A stretch of 58,691 bases of DNA from an uncultured bacterium (lineage in GTDB: Bacteria > Bacillota > Clostridia > Oscillospirales > Oscillospiraceae). The translations under genes and the position numbers were made by a program. A model generated the notes under the pieces. It saw only the letters and a program-made list of their open reading frames with translations. It searched no databases and was not told where the DNA came from. Of this stretch, positions 42,959-51,083 are shown in pieces (position 1 is the stretch's first letter; the number at the start of each line of letters is the position of its first letter). The stretch is taken from assembly GCA_949840775.1 (NCBI GenBank), contig CATKXO010000015.1:1-58691 (forward strand). The letters are read 5' to 3'.

Positions 42959-42961
42959 AAT
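42933..42961 (+). promoter_or_regulatory. Promoter of the TPP riboswitch-thiT transcript
   Basis: TTGACA (42933-42938), 17-bp spacer, TAGAAT (42956-42961), overlapping the end of the preceding gene. Confidence 0.75.
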
Positions 42962-42987
42962 AGAGAACGAACCGCAGTACAATCGAA

Positions 42988-43095
42988 CACAGGGGCGCTG
43001 GGAGCAAAGTTCCCGGCTGAGATGCAGAGACAAACACAGCTGTCTCCGGTCCCTTGAACCTGATCCGGGTAATGCCGGCGTAGGAAGTGGAAGAG
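42988..43095 (+). ncRNA. TPP riboswitch (THI element)
   Basis: Contains the conserved thi-box segments GGGGCGCT, GGCTGAGATG, CCCTTGAACCTGATC and GGGTAATGCCGGCGTAGGAA in the right order and spacing. It binds thiamine pyrophosphate and controls the downstream thiamine transporter gene. Confidence 0.96.
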
Positions 43096-43120
43096 AGATT
43101 TTGCCGTCGTCTCCTCTAAG

Positions 43121-43156
43121 ACCGCACTACACCCGTCCGGATGTAATGCGGTATCT
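43121..43156 (+). terminator. Hairpin in the riboswitch expression platform
   Basis: ACCGCACTACA / TGTAATGCGGT followed by a pyrimidine-rich stretch and then the thiT ribosome site. It may act as terminator or sequestering stem when TPP is bound. Confidence 0.55.
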
Positions 43157-43178
43157 TCACTTATTGGAGGAAACGACT

Positions 43179-43766
43179 ATGGAACAAACAATGAAACTGA
43201 CCACCCGCCGTTTGGTGGAAAGCGCGGTAATGATTGCCATTGGTACTGTGCTGTCCATGTTCGAGTTTAAGGGCCCCTGGGCCCTGGGGGGTGGAATTAC
43301 CTTCTGCTCGATGCTGCCCCTGGTTATCATTTCCTGGCGGTACGGTTGCCGCTGGGGGCTGTTTACCGCATTTGTACACAGTGTGCTCCAGATGATTTTG
43401 GGCATCTCTAACGTGCAGTATGCCACCAACGTGTGGACTGCCATTCTTATCATCCTGTTTGACTATGTGATTGCTTATTCTGTCATCGGGCTGGCGGCTA
43501 TGTTCAAAAATCGGATGAAGAATCAGCGGCTTGCCTTGGTGTGGGGGATCGTGGTCACATTCCTGCTCCGGCTGGCCTGTCATTACATCTCCGGCGTGGC
43601 GGTTTGGGAGGTCCTGTGGCCCAACGAATTGGGGTGGGCCGCACCTGTCTGGTCTATCTCCTACAATGCCAGCTATATGATCCCGGAAATTATGATTACC
43701 AGCATCGTGGCAGTGCTGAGTTACCGCCCGCTGGAGAAATACTATCAGGGTAAGGACCTGAAATAA
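43179..43766 (+). CDS. thiT: Energy-coupled thiamine transporter ThiT
   Basis: A 195-residue ECF S-component with six helices. Family features include the N-terminal LVESAVMIAIGTVLSM, GGGITFCSMLPLVIISWRYG with the substrate-binding loop, and aromatic residues in HYISGVAVWEV. It captures thiamine and works with the shared ECF module encoded elsewhere. The upstream TPP riboswitch confirms the substrate. I use the ATG at 43179 after TTGGAGGAAACGACT; longer readings would start inside the riboswitch. Confidence 0.95.
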   Translation: MEQTMKLTTRRLVESAVMIAIGTVLSMFEFKGPWALGGGITFCSMLPLVIISWRYGCRWGLFTAFVHSVLQMILGISNVQYATNVWTAILIILFDYVIAYSVIGLAAMFKNRMKNQRLALVWGIVVTFLLRLACHYISGVAVWEVLWPNELGWAAPVWSISYNASYMIPEIMITSIVAVLSYRPLEKYYQGKDLK

Positions 43767-43792
43767 GCCCCATTGGGGCGAAAGGAGGCCCC

Positions 43793-44599
43793 ATGGGAAA
43801 ATTTGACGGCGTTTTGCTGGCCAGCGACTTTGACGACACGCTGTACAGCTGGGACCTGCGCATCCCGGAGCGCAACCTGGAGGCGCTCCACTACTTCATC
43901 CGGGAGGGCGGATATTTTGTCATGTCCACCGGCCGGGCCCACCGGACCTTTGCCCCCTACGCCCACCTGGTGCCCATGAACGCCCCGGCGGTGCTGTCCA
44001 ACGGGGCGGCCATCTACGACTTCCAGGCGGGCAAAATGCTGGAGCAGACCCAGCTGCCCGGTTCCGCCCCCCAGGACCTGGGTGCCATGATGGAGGAGTT
44101 TCCCTCCCTGTCCCTGGAGGTCTACCACGGGGAGGACATCTACGTCTGCCACCCCAACGCCATCACTTTCGCCCATCTGGAGAAGGTGAACTGCGACTAT
44201 ACCGAATGCCCCATCCCGGACATGCCCGTTCCCTGGGTAAAGGGCATCTTCCATCAGGAGCGGGAGGTCCTTCTACAGGTTCAGGCCCGGCTGCTGGGGC
44301 GGTGGGGGGATCGGTACGAGGCCATTTTTTCCAATCCCCGCTACCTGGAGCTGACCGCCAAGGGCAGCAACAAGGGGGGCGGCGTGGCCAGGGTGGCCCG
44401 GCTGCTGGGAGTTGCCCCGGACCGCATCTACTGCGTGGGGGACAACCAGAACGACATTCCCATGCTGGCGCTGTCCGCCATCCCCTTCGCTCCCGCCAAC
44501 TGCGCCCGGGAGGTCAGGGACTGGGGCGCCCGCATCCTCTGCCACTGCAACGACGGGGTAATCGGGGATATTGTGGAAATTCTGGACGGACGGTATTAA
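43793..44599 (+). CDS. HAD-superfamily hydrolase (Cof type)
   Basis: A 268-residue Cof/YidA-like phosphatase. Motif I is ASDFDDTLYSW, the second motif STGR, the lysine is in TAKGSNKGGGV, and the last motif is VGDNQNDIPML. A C2-type cap domain lies between about 85 and 190. The family dephosphorylates small sugars and cofactors such as FMN or pyridoxal phosphate; thiamine phosphates are possible given the neighbour thiT. AAAGGAGG is 4 bp before the ATG, 26 bp after thiT, so the pair is probably co-transcribed under the riboswitch. Confidence 0.88.
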   Translation: MGKFDGVLLASDFDDTLYSWDLRIPERNLEALHYFIREGGYFVMSTGRAHRTFAPYAHLVPMNAPAVLSNGAAIYDFQAGKMLEQTQLPGSAPQDLGAMMEEFPSLSLEVYHGEDIYVCHPNAITFAHLEKVNCDYTECPIPDMPVPWVKGIFHQEREVLLQVQARLLGRWGDRYEAIFSNPRYLELTAKGSNKGGGVARVARLLGVAPDRIYCVGDNQNDIPMLALSAIPFAPANCAREVRDWGARILCHCNDGVIGDIVEILDGRY

Positions 44600-44616
44600 A
44601 AAACGCATTGCCGCGC

Positions 44617-44644
44617 TTGACAAGACAGTCTGGAATGGTATAAT
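44617..44644 (+). promoter_or_regulatory. Promoter of candidate antitoxin RNA, locus 2
   Basis: TTGACA (44617-44622), 16-bp spacer, TATAAT (44639-44644). Confidence 0.8.
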
Positions 44645-44650
44645 AAAAGC

Positions 44651-44740
44651 AGAAGGGCGTTTGCCGCTTTAGCGGTTGGCCCGAAGATCAGTCAAACAAC
44701 AACGTTGACCGCTTGGGGACCAGCCGAGCGGTCAACACGC
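44651..44740 (+). ncRNA. Convergent short RNA, candidate antitoxin of locus 2
   Basis: About 90 nt from the promoter at 44617 to the shared stem GTTGACCGCT / AGCGGTCAAC (44704-44736). Start (AGCAGAAGGGCG) and motif AGCGGTTGGCCC match those of locus 1. Confidence 0.5.
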
Positions 44741-44818
44741 ATTTATGGCAGACAGGTACATGAGTATCGCGATCCCTGCCAAAAAACAGATTACTTTGAT
44801 AATCCGTTCTCTCCACAT
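44732..44818 (-). CDS. 28-residue membrane peptide, type I toxin-like (MW...C family, locus 2)
   Basis: Encodes 28 residues: MWRER, a single hydrophobic helix, and a C-terminal NAC before TGA. It matches the peptide at 25721-25807 in length, Met-Trp start, basic positions 3-5 and final Ala-Cys or similar. The leader shares AGCGGTTGGCCC, CCCCT upstream and AGGGGGAGGTGG, so ribosome-site masking is conserved, and the stop again lies in the shared stem. Conservation of structure between two diverged copies supports real function. Toxicity is inferred. Confidence 0.65.
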   Translation of the reverse strand: MWRERIIKVICFLAGIAILMYLSAINAC

Positions 44819-44926
44819 CCGCTTCCACCTCCCCCTGCTTGGATTTTGCCAAGGGGTAATAACGGTGGGCCAACCGCTTTATGTAACAAACGCGCCTTCA
44901 GTCCCGCCTGCCGGCGGGCAGTTTTC

Positions 44927-44954
44927 ATTATAACACGGCGCCGTCTTTTGTCAA
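44927..44954 (-). promoter_or_regulatory. Promoter of the locus 2 peptide mRNA
   Basis: Minus-strand TTGACA (44954-44949), 16-bp spacer, TATAAT (44932-44927); a CCCGCC / GGCGGG hairpin follows near the expected 5' end. Confidence 0.75.
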
Positions 44955-44994
44955 ATGATTTGGCCCCCGGCGCAAGCCGGGGGCCCTGTCATGC

Positions 44995-45186
44995 TCACAT
45001 GTCCATGGCGTCGGCCAAGTGGTCGATGGCCTCGTTGACCCGCCGGGCGGCCTTATGGGCGGTCCGTTTGATCTGCCGGCTGGGGGTTGCCATCATAGTG
45101 CCCACGGCGACGCCGGCCAGCATACCGGCGGCGGTGCCCATGATGAAGGACCCGCAGCTGTTGGAGTGGCAGGAATTTCCGTACAT
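44995..45186 (-). CDS. Small glycine/alanine-rich protein, YtxH-like
   Basis: A 63-residue protein: a Cys/Ser/Asn-rich head (MYGNSCHSNSCGS), a small-residue membrane helix (IMGTAAGMLAGVAVGTMMA), and a basic helical tail. It resembles short YtxH-type general stress or envelope proteins, but the match is weak. AAGGAGGGAAATTT precedes the ATG. Single gene, divergent from pyrC. Confidence 0.65.
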   Translation of the reverse strand: MYGNSCHSNSCGSFIMGTAAGMLAGVAVGTMMATPSRQIKRTAHKAARRVNEAIDHLADAMDM

Positions 45187-45264
45187 AAATTTCCCTCCTT
45201 TATCCCGGAGAATGCGACTTGTTCTCCGTCTGTGATAGCATACCCCGAAAATTTGAAAAACTCG

Positions 45265-45293
45265 TTGCTAAATCCTGTATCTTCCGCTATAAT
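45265..45293 (+). promoter_or_regulatory. Promoter of pyrC
   Basis: TTGCTA (45265-45270), 17-bp spacer, TATAAT (45288-45293). I see no PyrR-binding attenuator in the 75-bp leader. Confidence 0.75.
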
Positions 45294-45367
45294 TTATTAT
45301 TAGAAAAGTCTGCGCCGGCGGGCGGAGAAGCATTTAAAACCGACCACGTATTCGCGGAGGAGACATC

Positions 45368-46648
45368 ATGAAGCTTTTGATCAAAAAAGGGCGGGTGGTC
45401 CATCCGGTCACGGGGACCGTCCTGCTCCAGGACATTTTGGCGGAGAACGGCCGTATCAGCCTGATGGAGCATGGCCTGTGCTGTGAGGCCGACCGGGTGA
45501 TCGACGCCGCCGGGCTGATGGTGGCCCCCGGCCTGGTGGACATGCACGTCCACCTCCGGGACCCCGGCCTGACCTATAAGGAGGACATCGTTACCGGCTG
45601 CGGGGCCGCCGCCCGGGGGGGCGTCACCTCCCTGGCCTGCATGGCCAACACCAGCCCGGCGGTGGACTGCCCGGAGCAGGTGAAGTATGTGCTGGACCGG
45701 GCGAAAGAGGCCAACGGCGTGGGGGTGTACCCCGTGGCGGCCCTGTCCAGGGGCCTGCGGGGGGAGGAGCCCACCGACGCCGAGGCATTGAAGGCGGCGG
45801 GGGCCGTTGCCCTGTCTGACGACGGCAACAACGTAGACAACGCCAATCTGATGCGGGACGTGCTGATCCGGACCCGGCAGCTGGAGATGCCGGTGCTGTG
45901 CCACTGTGAGGACACCTCCATGGTGGCCGGCCGGGCGGTGAACGAGGGCAGCGTATCCCGCCAGCTGTGGCTGGAGGGCCGGCCCGCCATTGCCGAGGAG
46001 ATCATGGTCATGCGGGACGCCATGCTGGCCGAGGAGACCGGGGCGGCGGTGCATATCTGCCACGTGTCCACTGCCCGGAGCGTGGAGATCATCCGCAAGA
46101 TGAAGAAGAAGGGGGTCCGCATCACCTGTGAGACCTGTCCCCAGTACTTCACGCTCACCGAGGACGAGGTACTGGCCCAGGGCTCCCAGGCCCGGGTCAA
46201 CCCGCCCCTGCGCACCCAGAAGGATGTCCACGGCATCATCGCCGGGCTGAAGGACGGCACCATCGACGCCATCGCCACCGACCACGCCCCCCACTCGGTG
46301 GAGGAGAAGGCCAGGCCCCTCAGCCGGGCGCCCAGCGGCATGATCGGGCTGGAGACCAGCCTGGCCCTGGCCCTCACCCGGCTCTACCACACCAAGAAGA
46401 TGGATATGCCCGCCATTATCCGGCGCATGTCCACCAATCCGGCGGATATCCTCCGCCTGCCCCGGGGCCGCATGTCCATCGGGGCCGTCGCCGACCTGGT
46501 GATTTTCGACCCGGATGAGAGCTGGGTCGTTGACCCCCTCCTCTTCGCCTCCAAGGCCCGGAACACCCCCTTTGCCGGGCGGACGGTCAAGGGCCGGGTG
46601 AAATACACCATCGCCAAGGGCGAGGTGATCTATCAGGACGGGGCGTAA
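45368..46648 (+). CDS. pyrC: Dihydroorotase
   Basis: A 426-residue class I dihydroorotase, closing carbamoyl-aspartate to dihydroorotate. Zinc ligands are seen in MHVHLRDPG, CHCEDTSM and HVSTARSVE, and the catalytic Asp in ATDHAPHS. Length fits the PyrC type of Gram-positive bacteria. Start ATG after GGAGGAGACATC. It leads a pyrimidine group with pyrF, pyrK and pyrD on the same strand; carA/B, pyrB and pyrE are not in the window. Confidence 0.96.
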   Translation: MKLLIKKGRVVHPVTGTVLLQDILAENGRISLMEHGLCCEADRVIDAAGLMVAPGLVDMHVHLRDPGLTYKEDIVTGCGAAARGGVTSLACMANTSPAVDCPEQVKYVLDRAKEANGVGVYPVAALSRGLRGEEPTDAEALKAAGAVALSDDGNNVDNANLMRDVLIRTRQLEMPVLCHCEDTSMVAGRAVNEGSVSRQLWLEGRPAIAEEIMVMRDAMLAEETGAAVHICHVSTARSVEIIRKMKKKGVRITCETCPQYFTLTEDEVLAQGSQARVNPPLRTQKDVHGIIAGLKDGTIDAIATDHAPHSVEEKARPLSRAPSGMIGLETSLALALTRLYHTKKMDMPAIIRRMSTNPADILRLPRGRMSIGAVADLVIFDPDESWVVDPLLFASKARNTPFAGRTVKGRVKYTIAKGEVIYQDGA

Positions 46649-46675
46649 TATAAGACTGCTGTGAGGTGATTGAAC

Positions 46676-46864
46676 ATGGAACAACCTGAGCAACGGCTGC
46701 ACCTTGTAATGGACGAATCCGACGCGCCCTATGAAGAGGGCGAATATACCAGGACCTTGGAAGATGACCTGCTTGCTATTCAATTCGCGAAAAAATACGG
46801 ACTGGAATTTATACCCGGAAGCGACCTCGACAAATTGTCACGGGCTTTGGAAGGCGACGTGTGA
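46676..46864 (+). CDS. Small acidic hypothetical protein in the pyr cluster
   Basis: A 62-residue, strongly acidic protein (MEQPEQRLHLVMDESDAPYE ... FIPGSDLDKLSRALEGD). The start is the ATG at 46676 with GTGAGGTGA upstream; a TTG two codons earlier is possible. It lies between pyrC and pyrF on the same strand. I know no family. Its codon use is less GC-biased than the pyr genes. Confidence 0.5.
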   Translation: MEQPEQRLHLVMDESDAPYEEGEYTRTLEDDLLAIQFAKKYGLEFIPGSDLDKLSRALEGDV

Positions 46865-46888
46865 ATTTCGTGCAAAAAATGTAGATCA

Positions 46889-46965
46889 CGTGGGACCCGC
46901 CCCCCTGGGCGGGTCATTCTGAAATGGAGCATGGCCCGCCGAAGGCGGCGGGCCCCACAAAATTT
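46889..46965. repeat. Family B repeat, GTGGGGCCC subtype
   Basis: TGGGACCCGCCCCCC ... GGCGGCGGGCCCCAC palindrome between the small gene and pyrF. Confidence 0.8.
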
Positions 46966-46985
46966 ACAAGAAAGGAATATCTCAA

Positions 46986-47909
46986 ATGTCATTCGACGTA
47001 TTACAGGATAAAATCCGGGCCATGAAGAACCCCACCGTGGCCGGGCTGGACGCCCGGATTGAGTACGTGCCCCAGCACATCCGGAACGCCGCCTTTGAGG
47101 AGTACGGCGTGGGCCTCAAGGGGGCCGCCGAGGCCGTCTGGCAGTTCAACGTGGGGCTCATCGACGCACTATGCGATATTGTCCCGGCGGTGAAGCCCCA
47201 GGCGGCCTACTACGAAAACCTGGGCTGGCAGGGGATGGAGGTGCTGGAGCGCACCATCAAATACGCCAGGGAAAAGGGCCTGTTCGTCATCGCGGACATC
47301 AAGCGGGGGGACATCGGTTCCACCGCCGCCGCCTACGCCGAGGGCTGGCTGTCCGGGGCCAAAATCGAGGGCCAACAGTTCAAGTCCTTCGACGCCGACT
47401 GCGTCACCCTCAACGGCTACATGGGTTCCGACTCCATCAGGCCCTTTCTGGAGGCGGCGAAAATGGAGGACAAGTGCGTCTTCGTGCTGGTGAAGACCTC
47501 CAACCCCGGCTCCGGGGAGCTCCAGGACATCCCCGCCGGGGACCGGCTGGTCTACCAGGTGATGGGCGACCTGAACGAGAGAATCGCCGCCGGGACGGAG
47601 GGGAAATACGGCTTCACCATGGCCGGGGCGGTCACCGGGGCCACCTATCCCTCCGATATCCGCGCCCTGCGGAAGCGGCTGGAGCACACCTTTTTCCTGG
47701 TGCCCGGCTACGGGGCCCAGGGGGGGACGGCGGACGACGTGCGGTACGCCTTCGACAAGTACGGCCACGGTGCCATCGTCAACTCCTCTCGGGGCATCAT
47801 GTGCGCCTGGCAGAAGACCGGGGGGGACGGCCATGACTTTGCCGCTGCCGCCCGGAACGCCGCCCTTGCCATGCGGGACGACATCAGACAGTTTGTCACC
47901 ATTGTATAA
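46986..47909 (+). CDS. pyrF: Orotidine 5'-phosphate decarboxylase
   Basis: A 307-residue enzyme making UMP from OMP, last step of de novo pyrimidine synthesis. The catalytic stretch is VIADIKRGDIGSTA, with TLNGYMGSDSIRPF and MVPGYGAQGGTADD-like phosphate loop (LVPGYGAQGG). Length and motif arrangement match the long type-2 PyrF (mycobacterial/clostridial) rather than the 230-residue form. Start ATG after AAAGGAATATCTCAA. Confidence 0.95.
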   Translation: MSFDVLQDKIRAMKNPTVAGLDARIEYVPQHIRNAAFEEYGVGLKGAAEAVWQFNVGLIDALCDIVPAVKPQAAYYENLGWQGMEVLERTIKYAREKGLFVIADIKRGDIGSTAAAYAEGWLSGAKIEGQQFKSFDADCVTLNGYMGSDSIRPFLEAAKMEDKCVFVLVKTSNPGSGELQDIPAGDRLVYQVMGDLNERIAAGTEGKYGFTMAGAVTGATYPSDIRALRKRLEHTFFLVPGYGAQGGTADDVRYAFDKYGHGAIVNSSRGIMCAWQKTGGDGHDFAAAARNAALAMRDDIRQFVTIV

Positions 47910-47919
47910 GGGAGAACAT

Positions 47920-48696
47920 ATGAAAGTAGAGCGCAAATGCAAGGTAATTGCCAGGGAGTGGCTGACTCGGGACGCCATGTCCATGACGCTGGATGTGGGG
48001 GACATGGTGCGCACGTCGGATGTGCGCCCCGGACAGTTCGTCCATATCAAGTGCGGGGAGGGCCTGCTCCTCCGCCGGCCGGTCTCGGTCTGCGAGTGGA
48101 CGGGGAGCGAAACCGGCGACACCCTCACCATTGTCTTTGAGGTCAAGGGGGAGGGTACCGGGTGGCTTTCCCGCCGTCCGGTGGGCCACACGGTGGACGT
48201 GCTGGGGCTGCTGGGCAACGGGTTCGATGCAGAGGGAGGCCCTTATCTCCTGGTGGGAGGCGGCATCGGCGTGCCCCCTATGCTGGGCTGTGCGGGTGCC
48301 AGCGGCGGGACATCCACCGCCATTCTGGGCTTCCGCTCCAAGGACAAGGCCATTTTGCTGGATCGATTCGCTGAGGACTGCGCCGACTGTCTGGTGGCCA
48401 CCGACGACGGCTCCCTGGGCTATCACGGCTTTGTGGACGCCCTGGTGCGGCAGGAGCTGGAGAAGAAGCACCACTACCAGGCCGTCCTGGCCTGCGGGCC
48501 CAAGCCCATGCTGAAAAGCGTAGCCAAGGTGGCCGCCGGGTTCGACGTGCCCTGCCAGGTGTCCATGGAGGAGCGGATGGGCTGCGGCGTGGGGGCCTGT
48601 CTGGTGTGCGCCGCGCCCATGAGGGACGGCACCGTCAAGCATGTCTGCAAGGACGGTCCGGTGTTCAACGCGAAGGAGGTGGACTGGGATGCCTGA
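47920..48696 (+). CDS. pyrK: Dihydroorotate dehydrogenase electron transfer subunit
   Basis: A 258-residue ferredoxin-reductase-like subunit. FAD-binding motif RRPVSVCEW, NAD-binding GGGIGVPPML, and a C-terminal 2Fe-2S cluster (MGCGVGACLVCAAP with a further Cys in HVCKDGPVF). It passes electrons from PyrD to NAD+ in the class 1B enzyme. GGGAG is 7 bp before the ATG. Its end overlaps pyrD by 8 bases, so the subunits are coupled. Confidence 0.95.
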   Translation: MKVERKCKVIAREWLTRDAMSMTLDVGDMVRTSDVRPGQFVHIKCGEGLLLRRPVSVCEWTGSETGDTLTIVFEVKGEGTGWLSRRPVGHTVDVLGLLGNGFDAEGGPYLLVGGGIGVPPMLGCAGASGGTSTAILGFRSKDKAILLDRFAEDCADCLVATDDGSLGYHGFVDALVRQELEKKHHYQAVLACGPKPMLKSVAKVAAGFDVPCQVSMEERMGCGVGACLVCAAPMRDGTVKHVCKDGPVFNAKEVDWDA

Positions 48697-49609
48697 CGTG
48701 AACATGTCCGTCGAGCTGGCCGGTGTCACCCTGAAAAACCCGGTGGTGGTGGCCTCGGGCACCTTCGGCTTCGGCCGGGAGTACAGCCGGTTCTACGACC
48801 TGGGGGAGCTGGGGGGCATCTGCGCCAAGGGGCTGACCCTCCACCCCCGGACGGGCAACCCCGCCCCCCGCATCGCCGAGACGCCCATGGGCATTTTGAA
48901 CTCCGTGGGGCTGGAAAACCCCGGGGTGGACGCCTTTATCCGGGAAGAGCTGCCCTTTTTGCGGCAGTTTGACACCAAAGTCATCGCCAACATCTCCGGA
49001 AACACCCCGGAGGAGTACGGGATTATGTGCGAAAAGCTCTCCGCCGCCGGGGTGGATATGATCGAGGTGAACATCTCCTGTCCCAACGTGAAGGCGGGGG
49101 GGCTGGCCTACGGCACCCGGCCCGAGCTGGCCGCTGAGGTCACAGAAGAGGCGAAAAAGCACGCCAGCGGCGTGCCTGTGATGGTGAAGCTGTCCCCCAA
49201 CGTCACCGATATTACGGAGATTGCAAGGGCCGTGGAGGGGGCCGGGGCGGATGCCCTCTCCCTCATCAACACCATCCGGGGGATGCGCATCGACGTGAAC
49301 ACCCGCCGGCCCGTTTTGAAGATGAACACCGGGGGTCTGTCCGGACCCGCCGTCCTGCCGGTGGCGGTGCGGATGGTGTGGGAGGTCAGTCAAGCGGTTT
49401 CCCTGCCCATCCTGGGTATGGGGGGCGTGTCCAGGGGGGAGGACGGGGCCCAGCTGATGCTGGCCGGTGCCTCCGCCGTGGCGGTGGGGACGGCTCTGTT
49501 CGCCGACCCCTTCGCCCCCCTGCGGGTCCGGGACGGCCTGGCCGGGATTGCCGCGAAACAGGGGCTGGCCGCTGTTTCGGAGCTCACCGGCGGGGTACGC
49601 CCCTGGTAA
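48689..49609 (+). CDS. pyrD: Dihydroorotate dehydrogenase B, catalytic subunit
   Basis: A 306-residue FMN enzyme oxidising dihydroorotate to orotate. Class 1B features: VASGTFGFG, LHPRTGNPAPRI, GLENPGVDAFI, NISCPNVKAGG with the active-site cysteine of this class, VKLSPNVTDI, and GMGGVSRGEDG for the phosphate. The ATG lies inside the end of pyrK. With PyrK it forms an NAD-linked heterotetramer. Confidence 0.96.
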   Translation: MPDVNMSVELAGVTLKNPVVVASGTFGFGREYSRFYDLGELGGICAKGLTLHPRTGNPAPRIAETPMGILNSVGLENPGVDAFIREELPFLRQFDTKVIANISGNTPEEYGIMCEKLSAAGVDMIEVNISCPNVKAGGLAYGTRPELAAEVTEEAKKHASGVPVMVKLSPNVTDITEIARAVEGAGADALSLINTIRGMRIDVNTRRPVLKMNTGGLSGPAVLPVAVRMVWEVSQAVSLPILGMGGVSRGEDGAQLMLAGASAVAVGTALFADPFAPLRVRDGLAGIAAKQGLAAVSELTGGVRPW

Positions 49610-49621
49610 GGAGGAAAAGCC

Positions 49622-49972
49622 ATGCTGGAACATATCATTGAGCTGTGCCTGCCCACCATCATCTCCGCCTGTGAGCTGATGGGTATTTTCGTGGTGGCCG
49701 TCACTGCCGCCCACGCCTTCTGGCTGTACTGCGCGGGGATGATTACCCGCAAGCCCCGGAACATCAAGTTTCAGCTGGCCGAGGGCCTGGCCACCAGCCT
49801 GGAGTTCAAGATGGCCGCCGAGATTTTAAAGACCGTCCTGGTCCGGGACCTTCAGGAGCTGATGGTGCTGGGGGCGGTGATTCTCCTGCGGGCGCTGCTG
49901 TCCCTGCTCATACACATTGAGATGAAGGGGGAGCGCGCCGGTGCCCAAGACAACAAGAGCAAGGAGTCCTGA
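49622..49972 (+). CDS. DUF1622-like small membrane protein
   Basis: A 116-residue protein with an N-terminal helix (about 8-32), a basic amphipathic centre (RKPRNIKFQLAEGLATSLEF, near 43-62), and a second helix (about 80-100). The pattern GLATSLEFKMAAEILKT is typical of the DUF1622 family, function unknown. It starts 12 bp after pyrD with AAGGAGGAAAAGCC upstream and likely sits on the pyr transcript, though no link to pyrimidines is known. Confidence 0.75.
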   Translation: MLEHIIELCLPTIISACELMGIFVVAVTAAHAFWLYCAGMITRKPRNIKFQLAEGLATSLEFKMAAEILKTVLVRDLQELMVLGAVILLRALLSLLIHIEMKGERAGAQDNKSKES

Positions 49973-49973
49973 T

Positions 49974-51083
49974 ATGACCACCATCTATCTGATCCGCCAC
50001 GCCGAGGCGGAGGGCAACCTGTACCGCCGGGTCCACGGCTGGTACAACTCCCTGATAACCGAAAACGGCTACCGGCAGATTGCGGCCCTGGAGGAGCGGT
50101 TCCGGGACGTACCGGTCGACGCGGTGTACTCCAGCGACCTGTTCCGCACCATGACCACCGCCCGGGCGGTCTATGCCCCCAAGGGGCTGGAACTCCACAC
50201 CGACCCCGGCCTGCGGGAGCTGAATCTGGGGGAGTGGGAGGACCGGACCTTCGGGGAAGTGCGCCACAGCGACCCTCAGATGATGGACCTGTTCAACCGC
50301 ACCGACCCGAGGTGGAAGGTGGAGAACGGGGAGACCTTCTTCCAGCTGGGGGACCGGCTGGACCGGACGGTCCGCCGTCTGGCCGGGCGGCACCCTGGCC
50401 GGACCATCGCCCTGTTCAGCCACGGCATGGCCATCCGTCAGTTTCTGGGCCGGGTGAAGAACATCCCGCCGGAGGAGTGGCACGCCATGCCCCACGGGGA
50501 CAACACGGCGGTGTCCTGCCTCACCTTCGACGGGGAGCGGTTTGCCGTTCGGTATGAGATGGACAACTCCCACCTGCCCGGGGACATCTCCACCCTGGCC
50601 CGCCAGGCCTGGTGGCGGAAGGACCGGACCAAGTCGGCGGATGTCAACCTCCGGTATGCCCCCGGGGACCGGGAGGGCTGTGCCGCGGTTCTGGGGAAGG
50701 AGCTACCGGAGAAGGGGGAGGGGATACTGGCCTTTGCCGGGGACCAACCGGCCGGCCTCCTCTGGCTGGAGCAGGAGCGCTCCCGTGAGGCCGGGTATAT
50801 TGCCCTGTGCTATATCCTCCCGGATCACCGGGGAAAGGGGCTGGGTATCCAGCTCATCGGCGAGGCCGTCTCCAGATACCGGAACGCCGGCCTGGACCGC
50901 CTGCGCCTGCCCTGTCCCCCGGAGGACCGGCGTGCCCAAGGCTTTCTCCAGAAGTACGGTTTCAAGAAGATTGGCGTGGAGGACGGCCGGGATCTAATGG
51001 AGAAGTACATCGGGTTTGAGGGGCAGGATTACCCGCACAGCGCCCGGAATATGGTCTCCCGGAGCCCCAGCCCCACGGCGTAA
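49974..51083 (+). CDS. Histidine phosphatase-GNAT acetyltransferase fusion
   Basis: A 369-residue two-domain protein. Residues 1-205 are a phosphoglycerate-mutase-like histidine phosphatase (IYLIRHAEAEGN; second His in FSHGMAIRQF). Residues about 215-350 are a GNAT domain with acetyl-CoA loop LPDHRGKGLGIQL. The ATG at 49974 starts one base after the previous stop. The coupling of a phosphatase to an acetyltransferase in one chain is unusual. The last 55 bp overlap a convergent gene. Confidence 0.85.
   Translation: MTTIYLIRHAEAEGNLYRRVHGWYNSLITENGYRQIAALEERFRDVPVDAVYSSDLFRTMTTARAVYAPKGLELHTDPGLRELNLGEWEDRTFGEVRHSDPQMMDLFNRTDPRWKVENGETFFQLGDRLDRTVRRLAGRHPGRTIALFSHGMAIRQFLGRVKNIPPEEWHAMPHGDNTAVSCLTFDGERFAVRYEMDNSHLPGDISTLARQAWWRKDRTKSADVNLRYAPGDREGCAAVLGKELPEKGEGILAFAGDQPAGLLWLEQERSREAGYIALCYILPDHRGKGLGIQLIGEAVSRYRNAGLDRLRLPCPPEDRRAQGFLQKYGFKKIGVEDGRDLMEKYIGFEGQDYPHSARNMVSRSPSPTA

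Noticed and set aside
42933-43178. Upstream extension of thiT to 42933
   Set aside because: It would translate through the TPP riboswitch aptamer; the ATG at 43179 has an ideal ribosome site.
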